Below are positions 53,557 through 63,777 of a stretch of DNA of 64,000 nt, in pieces; the stretch's first letter is position 1; every line of letters begins with the position of its first letter. This DNA is from Sabellastarte sp. h YS-2021 (taxonomy: Eukaryota > Annelida > Polychaeta > Sabellida > Sabellidae). A program made the position numbers and the translations under genes. The notes beneath the pieces were generated by a model. That model worked only from the letters and a program-made list of their open reading frames with translations. It was not told the origin of the DNA and made no database searches. The stretch spans positions 6,439,454 through 6,503,453 of the forward strand of contig OZ024938.1 in the NCBI GenBank assembly GCA_964017235.1. The letters are read 5' to 3'.

Positions 53557-54222
53557 TTCTGAATGTTGTTTTATGTGTTTGTGAGTGATGTAAAGTATAT
53601 AGGGAACAGTGTACTGGAAGATTTATGGCAAACAGCTGCTTAAATTGCTTGTTCAGCAGTTTTACCAAGGCTGGTTGATTTTAGGGTGGTAACTGTAACA
53701 ACTGTGGAGCAGCAGACAAGATCTGTTATGGTTGATTAGTTAGGGGTGTTTTCTGTTGAAGTTGTGTTGGCTTCATCAATCCACGGTCATTGAGAGAGTT
53801 TAGTCCCTGTTTGGCTGAGACTGAGGGGTGAATGGAAAAAGAGCCTTAAAGTTCAGTTTGCTTTGAGAGTTAATTAAAGTGAAACCCAGCTGAGATGGTA
53901 CTTATGATATTGATGACACTCATGCATTCAGCAAATCTAAGTACCGGAAACCAGTAGTCCTTTGTTTCTGTGGTGAAGGAATGTAGAATGGAAATGTAAT
54001 AAGTACTGATCTAACTCTGTTGTCTTGTAATGCTGAGGTTGAATTTGTGCTGCTTAGACTTTAAGTAGTTGATAAAGGCTTACTCTGGGAACTCAACTAT
54101 TATCTTTAAAACAGTTTCTTACATGTTAAATGACTGGAAGAAAATTTCAATATCTACCACTCCATCTATTTAATATTTTAATTATTATAAATACAGTGAA
54201 AATAAATATAACTGAATATGAC
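53557..54222. other. No recognisable gene
   Basis: The 3' flank of the C1q gene (on the - strand). No feature beyond the polyadenylation signal next to it. Confidence 0.45.
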
Positions 54223-54228
54223 TTTATT
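54223..54228 (-). promoter_or_regulatory. Polyadenylation signal of the C1q gene
   Basis: AATAAA on the - strand, about 24 bases after the stop codon of the C1q gene (54254-54252). A very short 3' UTR would result. Confidence 0.55.
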
Positions 54229-54251
54229 TCTGCAGAAGTCATCAATACTGT

Positions 54252-54721
54252 TCAAATTACACTCATGGAATAGTTTAAATAAGGTTGTATGTCAGCATGA
54301 ATGAGAAATCCAGAAAATGTGCTTCTTTGATTGGCACCAAACAGCTGACCTAAAGGAGGTAAATAAGCTGAAATAAGCACCTGCTCTCCCTGGTCACAGT
54401 GTAGAACTGCAGAGTTACCACATTGGTTGGAACTAGAATCCAGACCATCATTGTAACATGAGACTGCACTTTTTTCCACTGACCCTACCATAATCCGGGC
54501 ATTAACTCCCTCACGAATATCGGTCACACCAGTATTCAGGGAAAAAATGAAGAAATATGTCCCATATATGGGGCAGGTGAAGATGCTGTCTGTGGTGTTG
54601 TAGTGACCTCCATTATTTGTAAACACATAAGGAAATTGGATAGTCTCCCAAAAACCTGGATACTGAAAGTCACCCGAGAAATATGCAGAAAAACTCACAT
54701 CACTAGCCAATGATGTTAAAC
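54252..54721 (-). CDS. C1q gene, exon 2 (C1q head)
   Basis: Acceptor 'tttaacaacag' precedes 54721; the stop TGA is at 54254-54252. It encodes the entire C1q domain in one exon, as is usual for this family, ending IQPYLNYSMSVI. Confidence 0.85.
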
Positions 54722-55745
54722 CTGTTGTTAAATAAAATGAAAAAAATATCTGTAGTTTTAATTCAACAATTAATAATGCTTAAAGTGATTACACTAAGAA
54801 TCCAAAGAAACTAAAAAAAAATCAATAACAAAACCAGTCAAGATTAAATTGTGCATAATGTCTCATAAGAATCTGTTAATTGGTCTATTACATCCTTAAA
54901 CAAGTAACGTAGAGAAAGAATAAATGTATACAAAATAAAAATGTCTCACAGTCTCAAACTCAGTCCTACATAAGCATATACTCAAAAAGTTAGCATTCTT
55001 AAGTGAAATTTTACCCTAGTAGTATTTGTTGAAACTTAAATTAAAAATACGATCAACCAAATTAATACAGTCATAGTTTAAGAACTTAAGACTTCTTAAC
55101 ACCAAACGTAAATTATCCATAAATATAGAAGGATAAATGATTTAGGCCATGAGATTAAGTATATACTTACTTGAGAATAGGTATTATATTAGAGTTTGAG
55201 TTTAAACTCAAATTTAAGTTTGAGTATGAGTATAATCTCAAATTTAGGATTTAAACCCTAAATTATAGCGATTATGTATCAGTTTGAGTCTGAGACTGAG
55301 TTTGAGATTTTGTGTGAATACCAGTCCAAGAATAAATACACTATTTATTTGTTTATTGTTTTGTTGTCTACAAAACCACTGTTTATGCATGTATTTTGTA
55401 TTTATGGCTTGACAAAAACAAAATGAAAAAAATAATTCTTTAGACCCTTTTTAAGTTCTGATATTCTTTAATAAATTTACTAGATTGTTGTATTCATTCC
55501 TTACTCTGGTGCTCTTCAATCTTGTCTATTTTACTCTTCAGTCGCTTATTCTCTACCATCACCAGGTCCATGGCTGTCTCCATTTCAGTGACTCTGGCTT
55601 TCATATTCTGTATTCCATCAGTGAATTCAGCATGCATTTCCTGTATTACATCAGTGAGTTCACTGATAATTCCATTTACGTCATGCAGTTCACTGCACTC
55701 AGCTACGAAAACCCCAAATACCAAAACAGTCGCTGCAAACATCAT
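54252..55745 (-). CDS. Secreted C1q-domain protein with coiled coil, two exons
   Basis: Joining 55745-55505 and 54721-54252 (- strand) gives 711 nt, 236 residues plus stop. Residues 1-17 (MMFAATVLVFGVFVAEC) form a signal peptide. Residues about 20-80 are a coiled coil with heptads (IISELTDVIQEMHAEF...MVENKRLKSKIDKIEEHQ). Residues about 87-225 are a C1q domain: VSFSAYF, FTNNGGHYNTTDSIFTCPIY, GTYFFIFSL and QRSTFSGFLI. Family members form trimers through the C1q head and act outside the cell, often as pattern-recognition lectins; this type is abundant in molluscs. The donor A|GTAAGG and acceptor 'aacaacag' are in phase 1. Met at 55745 was chosen because the signal peptide starts there; an upstream Met in the same frame (55835) would put a non-signal-like stretch in front. 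Four Cys are present in the head and one at the signal end. A MITE sits in the intron. Confidence 0.85.
54945..55314. mobile_element. MITE in the C1q intron
   Basis: Left 'cacagtctcaaactcagtc' pairs with right 'gactgagtttgagattttgt'. Between them are a perfect 18-bp palindrome TTTGAGTTTAAACTCAAA (55195-55212) and repeats of 'gagtttgag' and 'aaactcaaat'. About 370 bp, non-coding, lying wholly in the intron. Confidence 0.55.
55505..55745 (-). CDS. C1q gene, exon 1 (signal peptide and coiled coil)
   Basis: Starts ATGATGTTTGCAGCG; ends CACCAGA|GTAAGG. Upstream on the - strand is 'ggtaatttcag' followed by 'gttgtattcac', which could be an acceptor of a further 5' non-coding exon. No clear TATA box is seen, so the promoter is not assigned. 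Confidence 0.8.
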
Positions 55746-55835
55746 TCTGCCTGTCCTCAGATGGTGCACAAGAGGAAGAATGTGAATACAACCTGAAATT
55801 ACCGCAATAATAAATGTGTGAAAATTTATTATCAA

Positions 55836-56994
55836 CGAGCAGGCAGTTTGATAAAAACCAGTATAAAAAGCCGAATATATATGGATATTCTTAGCTAGTT
55901 TTATTCAACGTGGTCTGGGATTTCCCATGTGTTCAGACAGAATGTGTATAAGTGCAGTTTATTGAGAATTTATTTTTTGTAAGACATTTCAAAACCTTGT
56001 ATATTATATTTACAACACTTCACTCATTAGATTTAACTAATTTTGCTCTTATTCTTTTAGTCACAATATTCAGAACTGTTCTATCAATGCTCAACATTAA
56101 AGAAATATAGGGAGGCGTGCTCATTTCAGTGATTTTGTTATACATCTCTAGCTTCCCAACTCCTTGTTTGACATTTAAATAAAACTGTCCCAATTGTTAG
56201 AATTTAAGCCCTTAATTTACATGTTTTATGTTGTATTCCATCACTCATATTCTAACGTTCTGGAGAGATGTATCCTGCCTCCTCGTGTGACTTCTATGTG
56301 CTCAATCAAGACTATGAAACATCTAGGCTACAGCAACCTATAGAACTCAGTCAAGCAGATAGAAATACCATATGTGGAGATTAGAAAAGATCAAAAATAA
56401 ATTCTTGTGAAAATGTTTGATTTTTATGAAAACTTTTTTTTTCAAAATAAAACTGATGCATCATCGGAAATCAACTTAGCCTCTGATGTTTGAAAATCAC
56501 ATGCAAATCATTCACCCAAAGATGAATGACTTGAAATTGAAGGGCCTCAAACATTATTAGAATATTCTAATATTCTAGTGATTCTTTCAAAACCACGCAA
56601 AATGGAATATATGACTTTCTGTTTTTGGGTGAAGCAAAATATTTGCACTTAGAGTTCTACATTATTCTTTCAAACACGTAAAAATGTTTATTACCTTACA
56701 ACAAAAACTCAAAAATAATAAAGGGGGGGGGGGGGGGGGGGAGAACAAACCAAGATAATTCTGACGTTCCATTTTGTTATGATTGCTCATTTATGAACTT
56801 GGCTCCAGTGCAATGGTAATAGTGCAAAGAGTACATGAACAAAATTATATTTCTAGAACAATCTGGATTTATAAACGGTATAAAAATGTATGTTGGAGAT
56901 AGTAGTAGGAAGTCATAATCACGCTACCCTGAAAACAACTGTTTATCCAGGCAGTGTGACTGGTGGCTTCATCACACCAGAAAGTGATACATAA
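55836..56994. other. No recognisable gene; poly-G tract
   Basis: The upstream side of the C1q gene. It contains a run of 19 G at 56723-56741 and otherwise AT-rich sequence without supported features. Confidence 0.45.
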
Positions 56995-57714
56995 TGTGGG
57001 TGTTCTACCACATGACTAAGGCTCCCGATTAAGGGTTTTTGAGGGTCGGTTTCAAAAATTTACTTAGTCCCAGGCGTCCTGTAAGGGACGGTTGTGGTCG
57101 GTTGGGGCCGTGAGAAATATCAAACATGTTTGATATTTCTCCCGACCCCAAACGATTATTTTTTCCCGCCATAAACAAAATGTCCAGTCCCAGGCTTCCC
57201 CAGGCCTCCTCAGACCAAATTTACACAGTCCTATGTTGTCCCAGGCCGCCTGCGACCCTTAGTCGCCAACCCTTAGTCCCCGACCCTTAGTACCTTAGTC
57301 CCAGGCCTCCTGCGACCCTTAGTCCCATTGCAAAACAAGAATCGGCTATCTCGGTCTGGGGACGCCTGGGGACGCCTCAGGACACCTTGTGGGGTCGGGA
57401 CTTAATCGTGGGTTAGTCGGGGCTTAGTCCCAGGAGGTCTGAGGCGTCCTGGGACCCAGTCGGTTTGTCTACGACAGGATCGTGGTTCAAACCGACCAGA
57501 AAAATGGCTTAGTCGGTTCTTAGTCCCAGACCAGTTAGGGACTGTCTGGGGCCGCCTGAGGCGTCCTGAGGCTGCCTGAGGACGATCTGCACTTAATCCC
57601 AGACTTTGAAACCGATCCAGTTTTCCCGCCCATTTTTGCTTTTGTTTCACCGACTGTCCACGATTAAGGGTCGCCGACAGGATCGGGGCTTAATCCTTTG
57701 GTGGAACAAGGGCA
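56995..57714 (-). mobile_element. GC-rich Harbinger-like non-autonomous element
   Basis: Ends TGTGGGTGTTCTACCA and, reverse-complemented, TGCCCTTGTTCCACCA, flanked by TAA at 56992-56994 and 57715-57717. 720 bp, markedly GC-richer than its surroundings. Inside are many variants of 'gacccttagtc', 'cttagtcccagg' and 'ggcgtcctgagg' in both orientations, so it folds back extensively. A perfect 30-bp palindrome at 57112-57141 (core ATCAAACATGTTTGAT) sits 117 bp from the left end, as in the other Harbinger-related elements near their right end; hence the - orientation. No coding sequence is credible. Confidence 0.75.
57112..57141. repeat. Perfect 30-bp palindrome
   Basis: Core AAATATCAAACATGTTTGAT continuing symmetrically to 57141, with GAG/CTC at the outer edges. 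Imperfect versions occur at 7389-7405, 14296-14317 and 28381-28402 in the other Harbinger-related elements. Confidence 0.9.
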
Positions 57715-57717
57715 TAA

Positions 57718-58299
57718 AGTAAATAAAGTAACAATTGTAGCATAAACATTCCTCATGAACACTCTGTTTTACTAAAACATACTTTTGGGGCAATGAAAAC
57801 AAAACTATGTGATCTCAAGGGTACAGTTAACAGTGCAGAGGAAAGTGCTCACGTTGGCCAACAAATTTTATAAAAGGAACTGCCTGCTTTCTCACAGAAG
57901 TTCAATTCTTGGCATATCAAACGAGTTGTAAAAGGTAAAGCATTGGAGTGTAACAAAAACAGAATTGAGACTTTCTATGAGGGTCTAGTTTGTCAGTTTG
58001 ACATTGGCGCACAGATTGGTGACTTTGCAAATGTCAATGTTACAAATGGTAGGGACGATGCTGTGAACTGAACAGCCACCTATCACATGACATTTTGTCA
58101 AAAGGTATCAGATGATATGTTTTTTGGAAAATAACCTTGGTTTTGAGGGCAATCAGTCTTGCCCCATCACAGATCAGGTGTTAGCAGACATACATGCATA
58201 TATAGATTATAATGTTTGTGTTAAAAAAATGGTGAAGAATTTGGGTTTATTCCAATAACACCATTACAGCTTTATACTGGTACTTTAGTTCACTGCTTA
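57718..58299. other. No assigned gene
   Basis: Possibly part of the retroelement that follows; phrases such as SWHIKRVVKGKALECNKN (about 57908-57965) are open but match nothing I recognise. Confidence 0.35.
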
Positions 58300-59260
58300 A
58301 GCCTGACAGCATATCCACCTGAAAGATTTCTGTAACCAACAACTACCTGAACCTTATTCAGTATGGATTTAATTTAGATTTGACCCTAATTCAGTATTAG
58401 AATATACAGAAATCACTCGTACGTCTGCTCTCTAAAACGTTGATACATGTTAATAATTGTATTCAAGAAGAATTACCATATGGGGCTTTGCATGACCCTT
58501 CCACTAGTAAACCATTCTTTTTGAACCCTCTCATGGTTGTTGATAAACAAAATTCAGAAAAGAAAAGAACCATTGTTGACCTAAGTTGCCAAAAAATTCA
58601 TCTGTTAATCATGGAGTTCAGAAAAATATTTATCCAGGCATTTTTTAGCCGAGGTTTCCCTCGGTAGATTCCATTATCACTGCCCTTAGGAAATTAGGAC
58701 CTGGGGCACAAATTTTGATATTAGCAGACCACTCAGACAACTCCCTATGGATCTGGGTGACCTGACTCTCTTAGGTAGTAAGCAAGATAAGTATTATATT
58801 GATGGGTCATTACCTTTCGGATTTTGACATGGCTGAAAATGTTTTCAGTGTTGTTCTTGTGCAATTCGTTGCATCGTGAAAAAATAACTTCACAGGTTTA
58901 TACAACTATATTGATGACCTAATATACATTGATCTTCCTTCAAAAATTGACAAAGCCTTTCACTTTTCGCAAGAATTACTCCAAGATTTAGACCTGAACA
59001 TAAGTATTAACAAGTTGGTTCCTCCTTGTACTGCTGTTATTTGCCTTGGCATCCATGCGGACTTGGTCAACAGAACTATTACTGTTCTGGCAGAAAAAAA
59101 TGGCAGAAATTGTAACTGCTCACCTAAAAATAGGAAAAAAAACAAATCCTATTTTAGTAACAACCAGTCACAATCCCGTCTGGTTCTTTGTTTATAGAAT
59201 TTTTCAGTTCTTATGTGATATTGCTCATAGAAACACGCTTTTGCATAAAAAATAGCGTTA
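58300..59260 (+). mobile_element. DIRS-like retrotransposon RT remnant
   Basis: Decayed RT in + orientation: YGALHDPSTSKPFFLNPLMV then KKRTIVDLS (58440-58600), a damaged middle, YNYIDDLIYIDLPSKIDKAF (about 58901-58960, catalytic YIDD at 58907-58918), LLQDLDLNISINKLVPPCTA and CLGIHADLVNRTITVLAEK. This wording and spacing are those of DIRS/tyrosine-recombinase-type retrotransposon RTs rather than LINE or gypsy RTs. No tyrosine recombinase, RNase H or terminal repeats were recognised. Confidence 0.5.
58440..59197 (+). pseudogene. DIRS-like reverse transcriptase remnant
   Basis: Two readable blocks in different frames: 58440-58667, with the 'PL..V.K...KRTIVDLS' motif of the RT fingers, and about 58880-59197, with YIDD and the thumb. 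Between them the first catalytic Asp region is not recognisable and stops occur. The product would copy the element's RNA; this copy is dead. Confidence 0.5.
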
Positions 59261-59659
59261 CATCCTTTATGAATCAACTTAAAATTCATCTATTCAATTC
59301 AACCTTCCCAACTTGGTACTCTTCCACTACCCTGGATTTTTGAACAAGATTTTTCCTTGGTCTAACTTTTTATATAATTTCTTTTGTTACTTTAGCTCAC
59401 TGAGTTCCCCATTTTAGAGAAAACTTTGTGCCTGCAAAGGGCAGAGTCGATTTCTGAATCATTGAATTATTTACCAAACGTAAGGTCTTCTCTATCACCA
59501 ATGGACGCCTACACGGCTTTGTGGCTGTATTAAATTCTGCCAATGTTCCTGATACCAAGGTGACAAATCAAACACGCTGTTCATAAAATGGAATATCTGA
59601 ACAAACTTATCCTGGATATATATTGTCACCAATACAACCAGATATTCACCTATGACTGC
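59261..59659. other. No recognisable gene
   Basis: AT-rich, possibly the trailing part of the DIRS-like element. No motif seen. Confidence 0.4.
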
Positions 59660-59890
59660 ATCACTTAATAGTTTGCGCTGGTTGCCAGTTTAACATCATT
59701 AAGAGTTTAAAACAGTTACAATAGTCTACAAGTTCCTTCAGAGTGGTTATGATATATGATTCAGTGTTTTGGCAGTCCAAGAAATACCTTTTATAATACT
59801 AGGAGTAGTCAGATTGATGGTACAGTTGTTTAGGTGTCACAGTTTACTTCATCTGCACATTAGTCTACAAAGAAATTTGCCTATCGTATG
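59660..59890 (+). mobile_element. CR1-like LINE scrap
   Basis: Fragments SLRWLPV, EFKTVTIVYKFLQSG and (other frame) TRSSQIDGT, STKKFAYRMS match the CR1 C-terminus in order (LHWLPV...FKT..LVYKFL...TRRSQ.DG...SRKxFG). Strongly decayed. Confidence 0.55.
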
Positions 59891-61189
59891 TCTTCTTTAC
59901 ATATTATAAAATATATAATAGCCAACAGCCCAATTCACACTGTTTGTGGCTGTAATAGACAAAGTCTCTAAGGGACCAAGGTATCCCGTTTGCTTTTGGG
60001 TTTTGTTGATGGACTGTGATGCCAGGAAACATTTTTTAAAATGTTTGTAAGATTTACTATTTCAGAAGCATGATTTCAATCGGGTTGTCTGTCAACAGTG
60101 GAGTATCTATACAATAGGGCTTAGGCAGTGAGCCCTTAGATTCTGTTTGGAAGTCTACTCCCTGTCTCGAACCTCTACATCATCTGTCCCATCTACATCT
60201 CAGACTCAACCACATCTACGTCCTTTCTATTAGTGGGTGATTGTTTATCATTATTCTGGTAGCATGCCAGCATTAATCCTATCCGTCTATTTACTCAGTC
60301 AGCGTGACCTTTGAGCCTTTGACTGGTCACCTTTCACCTCACCATGGTATTTGAGTGTCAGTTTATTGTATTATTACAACTTATCTTTAAATTAATTATG
60401 ATTATATAAGACTAGCTATTCCTAAACCGCACTGGCTATTAACACTTATATTGGCACATTATGGTTACATGTGGGTATATCTGTGGTGTCATAAATATAT
60501 ATTTCAGTTATTTTGTGTTTTATAAATATTTAAATAATTTTCCAGTCATTGCACAACTAAGTGATATTTTAGTTGTTGGTCCCTGGCGTAGATGAGTACT
60601 CTCTGGGGGCTTTTTGTGATCTCAAGTTACGTGATAATTAATATAACAATAGTGGCAGTTTGGACCCTGTCTATACTTCTGCTTTTCCATATTTCTAGGT
60701 CTCTAGAAAAAGCATTGATCTGTTTTGATGGTAGTCCCACGTCTGTTTCATTTCACAGGCAATAAGAAAACTGTCAGCTTATATTAAACAGACACATTTA
60801 TGAAGAAGCCTCTGAGACGACCAAAAAACTGTATTGCATTTGATAGGCTGGTGTATCTGATACACAGACTGAATTCATTCGCTCATGTTGAAACTAGTTT
60901 ATTGTGGACTGAAATATTGAAAACATTTCTGTAAAGACCTGCTACATATTTACCTGATTTGGGACCTGGCCCAGATTTGTGAATCTGTGTAACTATATGT
61001 GCATTTTTGGTGTAAACTTTACAGTTTTAAAGATTGTAGATTGTACATCAGACTTTGCAAATTAACCGCCATATGATTTTGTTTAGTTTGTCTGCATTTG
61101 TGATAAATCTAAAAGATCCAAAAAATAGTCTGAATCATATTCTTAATATGTAAGCATCTGGTATTTTCAAAGGGTCCATTTTCAATGTA
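59891..61189. other. AT-rich stretch without recognisable gene
   Basis: No supportable coding sequence, RNA or repeat in 1.3 kb. Confidence 0.4.
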
Positions 61190-61495
61190 TTTTCAACGAC
61201 TATGGCTTTCCGGTTGATATTACTCCTAAAGTAATTGGCCAATCTTCATAAGATTTTTATGTTGGCAGGACCTGGCCAAAGGAGAAAGTGATTACATTTT
61301 GGGAAAGGTCCTGATTATATTCTGGTTACAAAGTAAATCCTAAATTTTCAACATTCCTCTTTTGAATAATGTTTATCTAGAAAATGCTGTCCAACTACAA
61401 TGATAAAAAGGGTGAAAAGGGTGAAATTCCAACATGTAGGATACTCTCCAGCCTTGGGGAGGGAGGTCTGTACTCTACGAGTACTTTCTAGTTTT
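61190..61495 (+). repeat. Dispersed repeat R1, forward copy with 3' end
   Basis: Contains 'ggacctggccaaaggagaaa', 'gtgattacattttgggaaag', 'aaattttcaacattcctctt' and the terminal 'gccttggggagggaggtctg' and 'tactctacgagtactttcta'. It matches 21592-21722 in reverse. The 'ccttgg.gag' near the end complements the 5' 'gctccaccaagg' of the 26373 copy. Confidence 0.65.
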
Positions 61496-61633
61496 AGCAA
61501 ATGACATTCATTTCCATATTAGACTCAAATCAGTGGTTGACTTATCTCAACTGCCCTAATACAGTCCAAGTTAGAATGCATAATCATGTCTCACTAGAGG
61601 TATGGTGATGTCCGTCCCTTGCATTTCAGTGGT

Positions 61634-61790
61634 GAGGTCCTCAGTGGCCTAGTGGGTTAGCAAGTTTGGCATCTAATCACAGGCTGTCACCTCTGTGTGG
61701 GTTCTACTCCAACAAATGACAATGTTGAGGACCTGTCCCAATATGACCCTGGCTCTTGAACGGGACGTAAAACCCCAACTGTGGCTTTCA
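61634..61790 (+). mobile_element. tRNA-derived SINE (family 2)
   Basis: 'gaggtcctcagtggcctagt', 'gggttagcaagtttggcatc', 'taatcacaggctgtcacctc', B box-like 'gggttctactcc', then 'gaggacctgtcccaatatga' and 'gaacgggacgtaaaacccc'. This is the clearest copy of the family. The segment 'actgtcccaatatcaccctg' at 61857-61876 repeats part of it. Confidence 0.8.
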
Positions 61791-62089
61791 CATATCTTTC
61801 ACTGTGCAAATTTCTGATTATTCTTGTTATTATTCTGTGTATAGAACTATTGCCACACTGTCCCAATATCACCCTGGCTAATGAATAGGGCATAATTCCC
61901 TTACTTGTTACAAAACCCTTACAGGTTTGAATATAGGATGATGTCAGATTTACTTTGGATATTACTAGTGAAATGACAACATGATCAAAGCACATACCTC
62001 CTCCGGAGATCAACACGTGTAATGTTGCTTATGAATGCAATGATAAAATCAATACTTTCAAAATATTTATGGATCCAGACAGTGATAAG

Positions 62090-62360
62090 GATCATTAGGG
62101 GAGGCTCAGGTGGTTCGAATCCCCCCCCCCCCTTGAAAAATAATGTAAAGGGGTTCAACCCAAAGTACAAAATTATTTCTTGAGAGTGGTGTTATAGGTA
62201 TTAGTTATTTACAGGAAATGCACAATATCATTACCAAAGATTATTTTTTTTACTGGGGGGCATGCCCCCCCGACCCCCTTAGTTATGGTATGTCTGATGT
62301 GAACCACCACCTTACTCTGATGTGAACCCCACCTTACTTAAAGGCTGGATCCGCCCCAGG
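62090..62360. repeat. C/G-rich dispersed repeat with palindrome
   Basis: Starts 'ggatcattaggggaggctca', carries a run of 13 C (62122-62134), 'gaaaaataatgtaaaggggt', the perfect palindrome GGGGGGCATGCCCCCC (62255-62270) and ends 'aggctggatccgcccc'. The combination of 'gggggcatgccccc' with 'ggatccgcccc' is, from memory, a common dispersed repeat in invertebrate genomes. Class unknown. Confidence 0.5.
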
Positions 62361-63777
62361 TCTTTTCACCACTGCTGACATTTCCTGAAATTTTGGAGGT
62401 TTTTTTCAAACAAACAAATGAAGAGGAAATAATATTGAAATGATCTATTTTGTCAATAGGATCATAGGGATTGAGCTTGTAATATAAACTGTTCATTTAA
62501 AAATTCTCAACATTTTTAAAATTTGGATAGGAAGATATCGCCATAAAAGACCAAATACACCCTGTTAAAATAACATGGACTTTCTGCCATGTTGCTTAAT
62601 GTACAAATGGCTTTCATCCAAGCCTAGAGTCAAACCGGTTTGGTGTGTGCAGAACTTAACATAGTGAGATTGGGTCTGTATAAGCTCTGCTTTCTAAATA
62701 GAAACACTAAAAGTTTGAGATAACTTAATGTTGAAATCAATGACAAATTAATGGGTAAATAAAATGACAGTTCTGAAACTGAAACTAAAAACCGGCAGGG
62801 GAAGTATCAGGGAAATGTACTTCAGTCGTATTATCTGCAGAAAGTTGTCTTGAAAACATAAGCCACACATACACACATACAGTGAACCCTTCACCACAAA
62901 GAAGTCTTATTTTGGTGAATAAAACTATTAGTGGAGAGATTTTATTGTTAAATGGGTTAAGACAGAATCAGAAGTTAATACAGTAGAAATAAATATTTAC
63001 CAAGCATTTAAAACTGGATTTAATTCATAATCAAACCAAGTTTATATAAAGTAAGTAAATTTTAGTTTTTATTAAATTTCAATGACGTATCATTTAAAGA
63101 AGATATATTCATGTGCAATGGCAAAACTTTCTCAGTAACTTACACATAAAATATTGTATCACAGGTGAAGATAACAATAATGTACAACTGCGCAGCTAGT
63201 ATATTATACTGTTCATCTTTGTGTAAATCTAATGAAGGATGTTTGACGTTTAGTACCCACCATTTTGGATGAATGATAGGTAAAATAAATTGATATTTGA
63301 AAAAAAAAATGCAAAACATGCTGTGATATATAATTGTGAGCCAGAGAATATACAGCCTTCAATTTTATCTGCATGGATTTTAATGCAATTAAAGTAAGAG
63401 CAGAAGCTCTTCAAGGATAAGTTTCTCCTGATATATAAATATATATACTGCATATTTGTAGGTAAGAAAATAAGTAAAATGTTAATGAAAAGTTGACAGT
63501 TATTGGTGAATTTATAATGCAAATAATAAACGGTGACACATTAATGTGAAGAAGTATGTCCAGCTCTGTAAGTCCATCTATTTAGGCCAAATTCCATGCA
63601 TGATTTTTAACAATCAGTTATCTCTGTTCTTTCATGACATATTGTAATGTACATTGTTATGTACATTCTTTAAACTGTTCTTTCAATGGATCTTACAGAG
63701 GGTTTTTATGTAAATGATCCCCAATTTAACCTTTCATTGATAAAATGTTTTCTCAATTTGCCAATCAGATTCACTGA
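62361..63777. other. AT-rich stretch without recognisable gene
   Basis: No supported feature. Open - strand sequence at 63522-63250 is a hydrophobic Ile/Phe/Tyr/Asn-rich stretch of the kind AT-rich DNA gives by chance. Confidence 0.45.

Noticed and set aside
63250-63522. 90-codon - strand hydrophobic frame as a membrane protein.
   Set aside because: Ile/Phe/Tyr/Asn-rich composition as expected from AT-rich DNA; no start context or partner exon.
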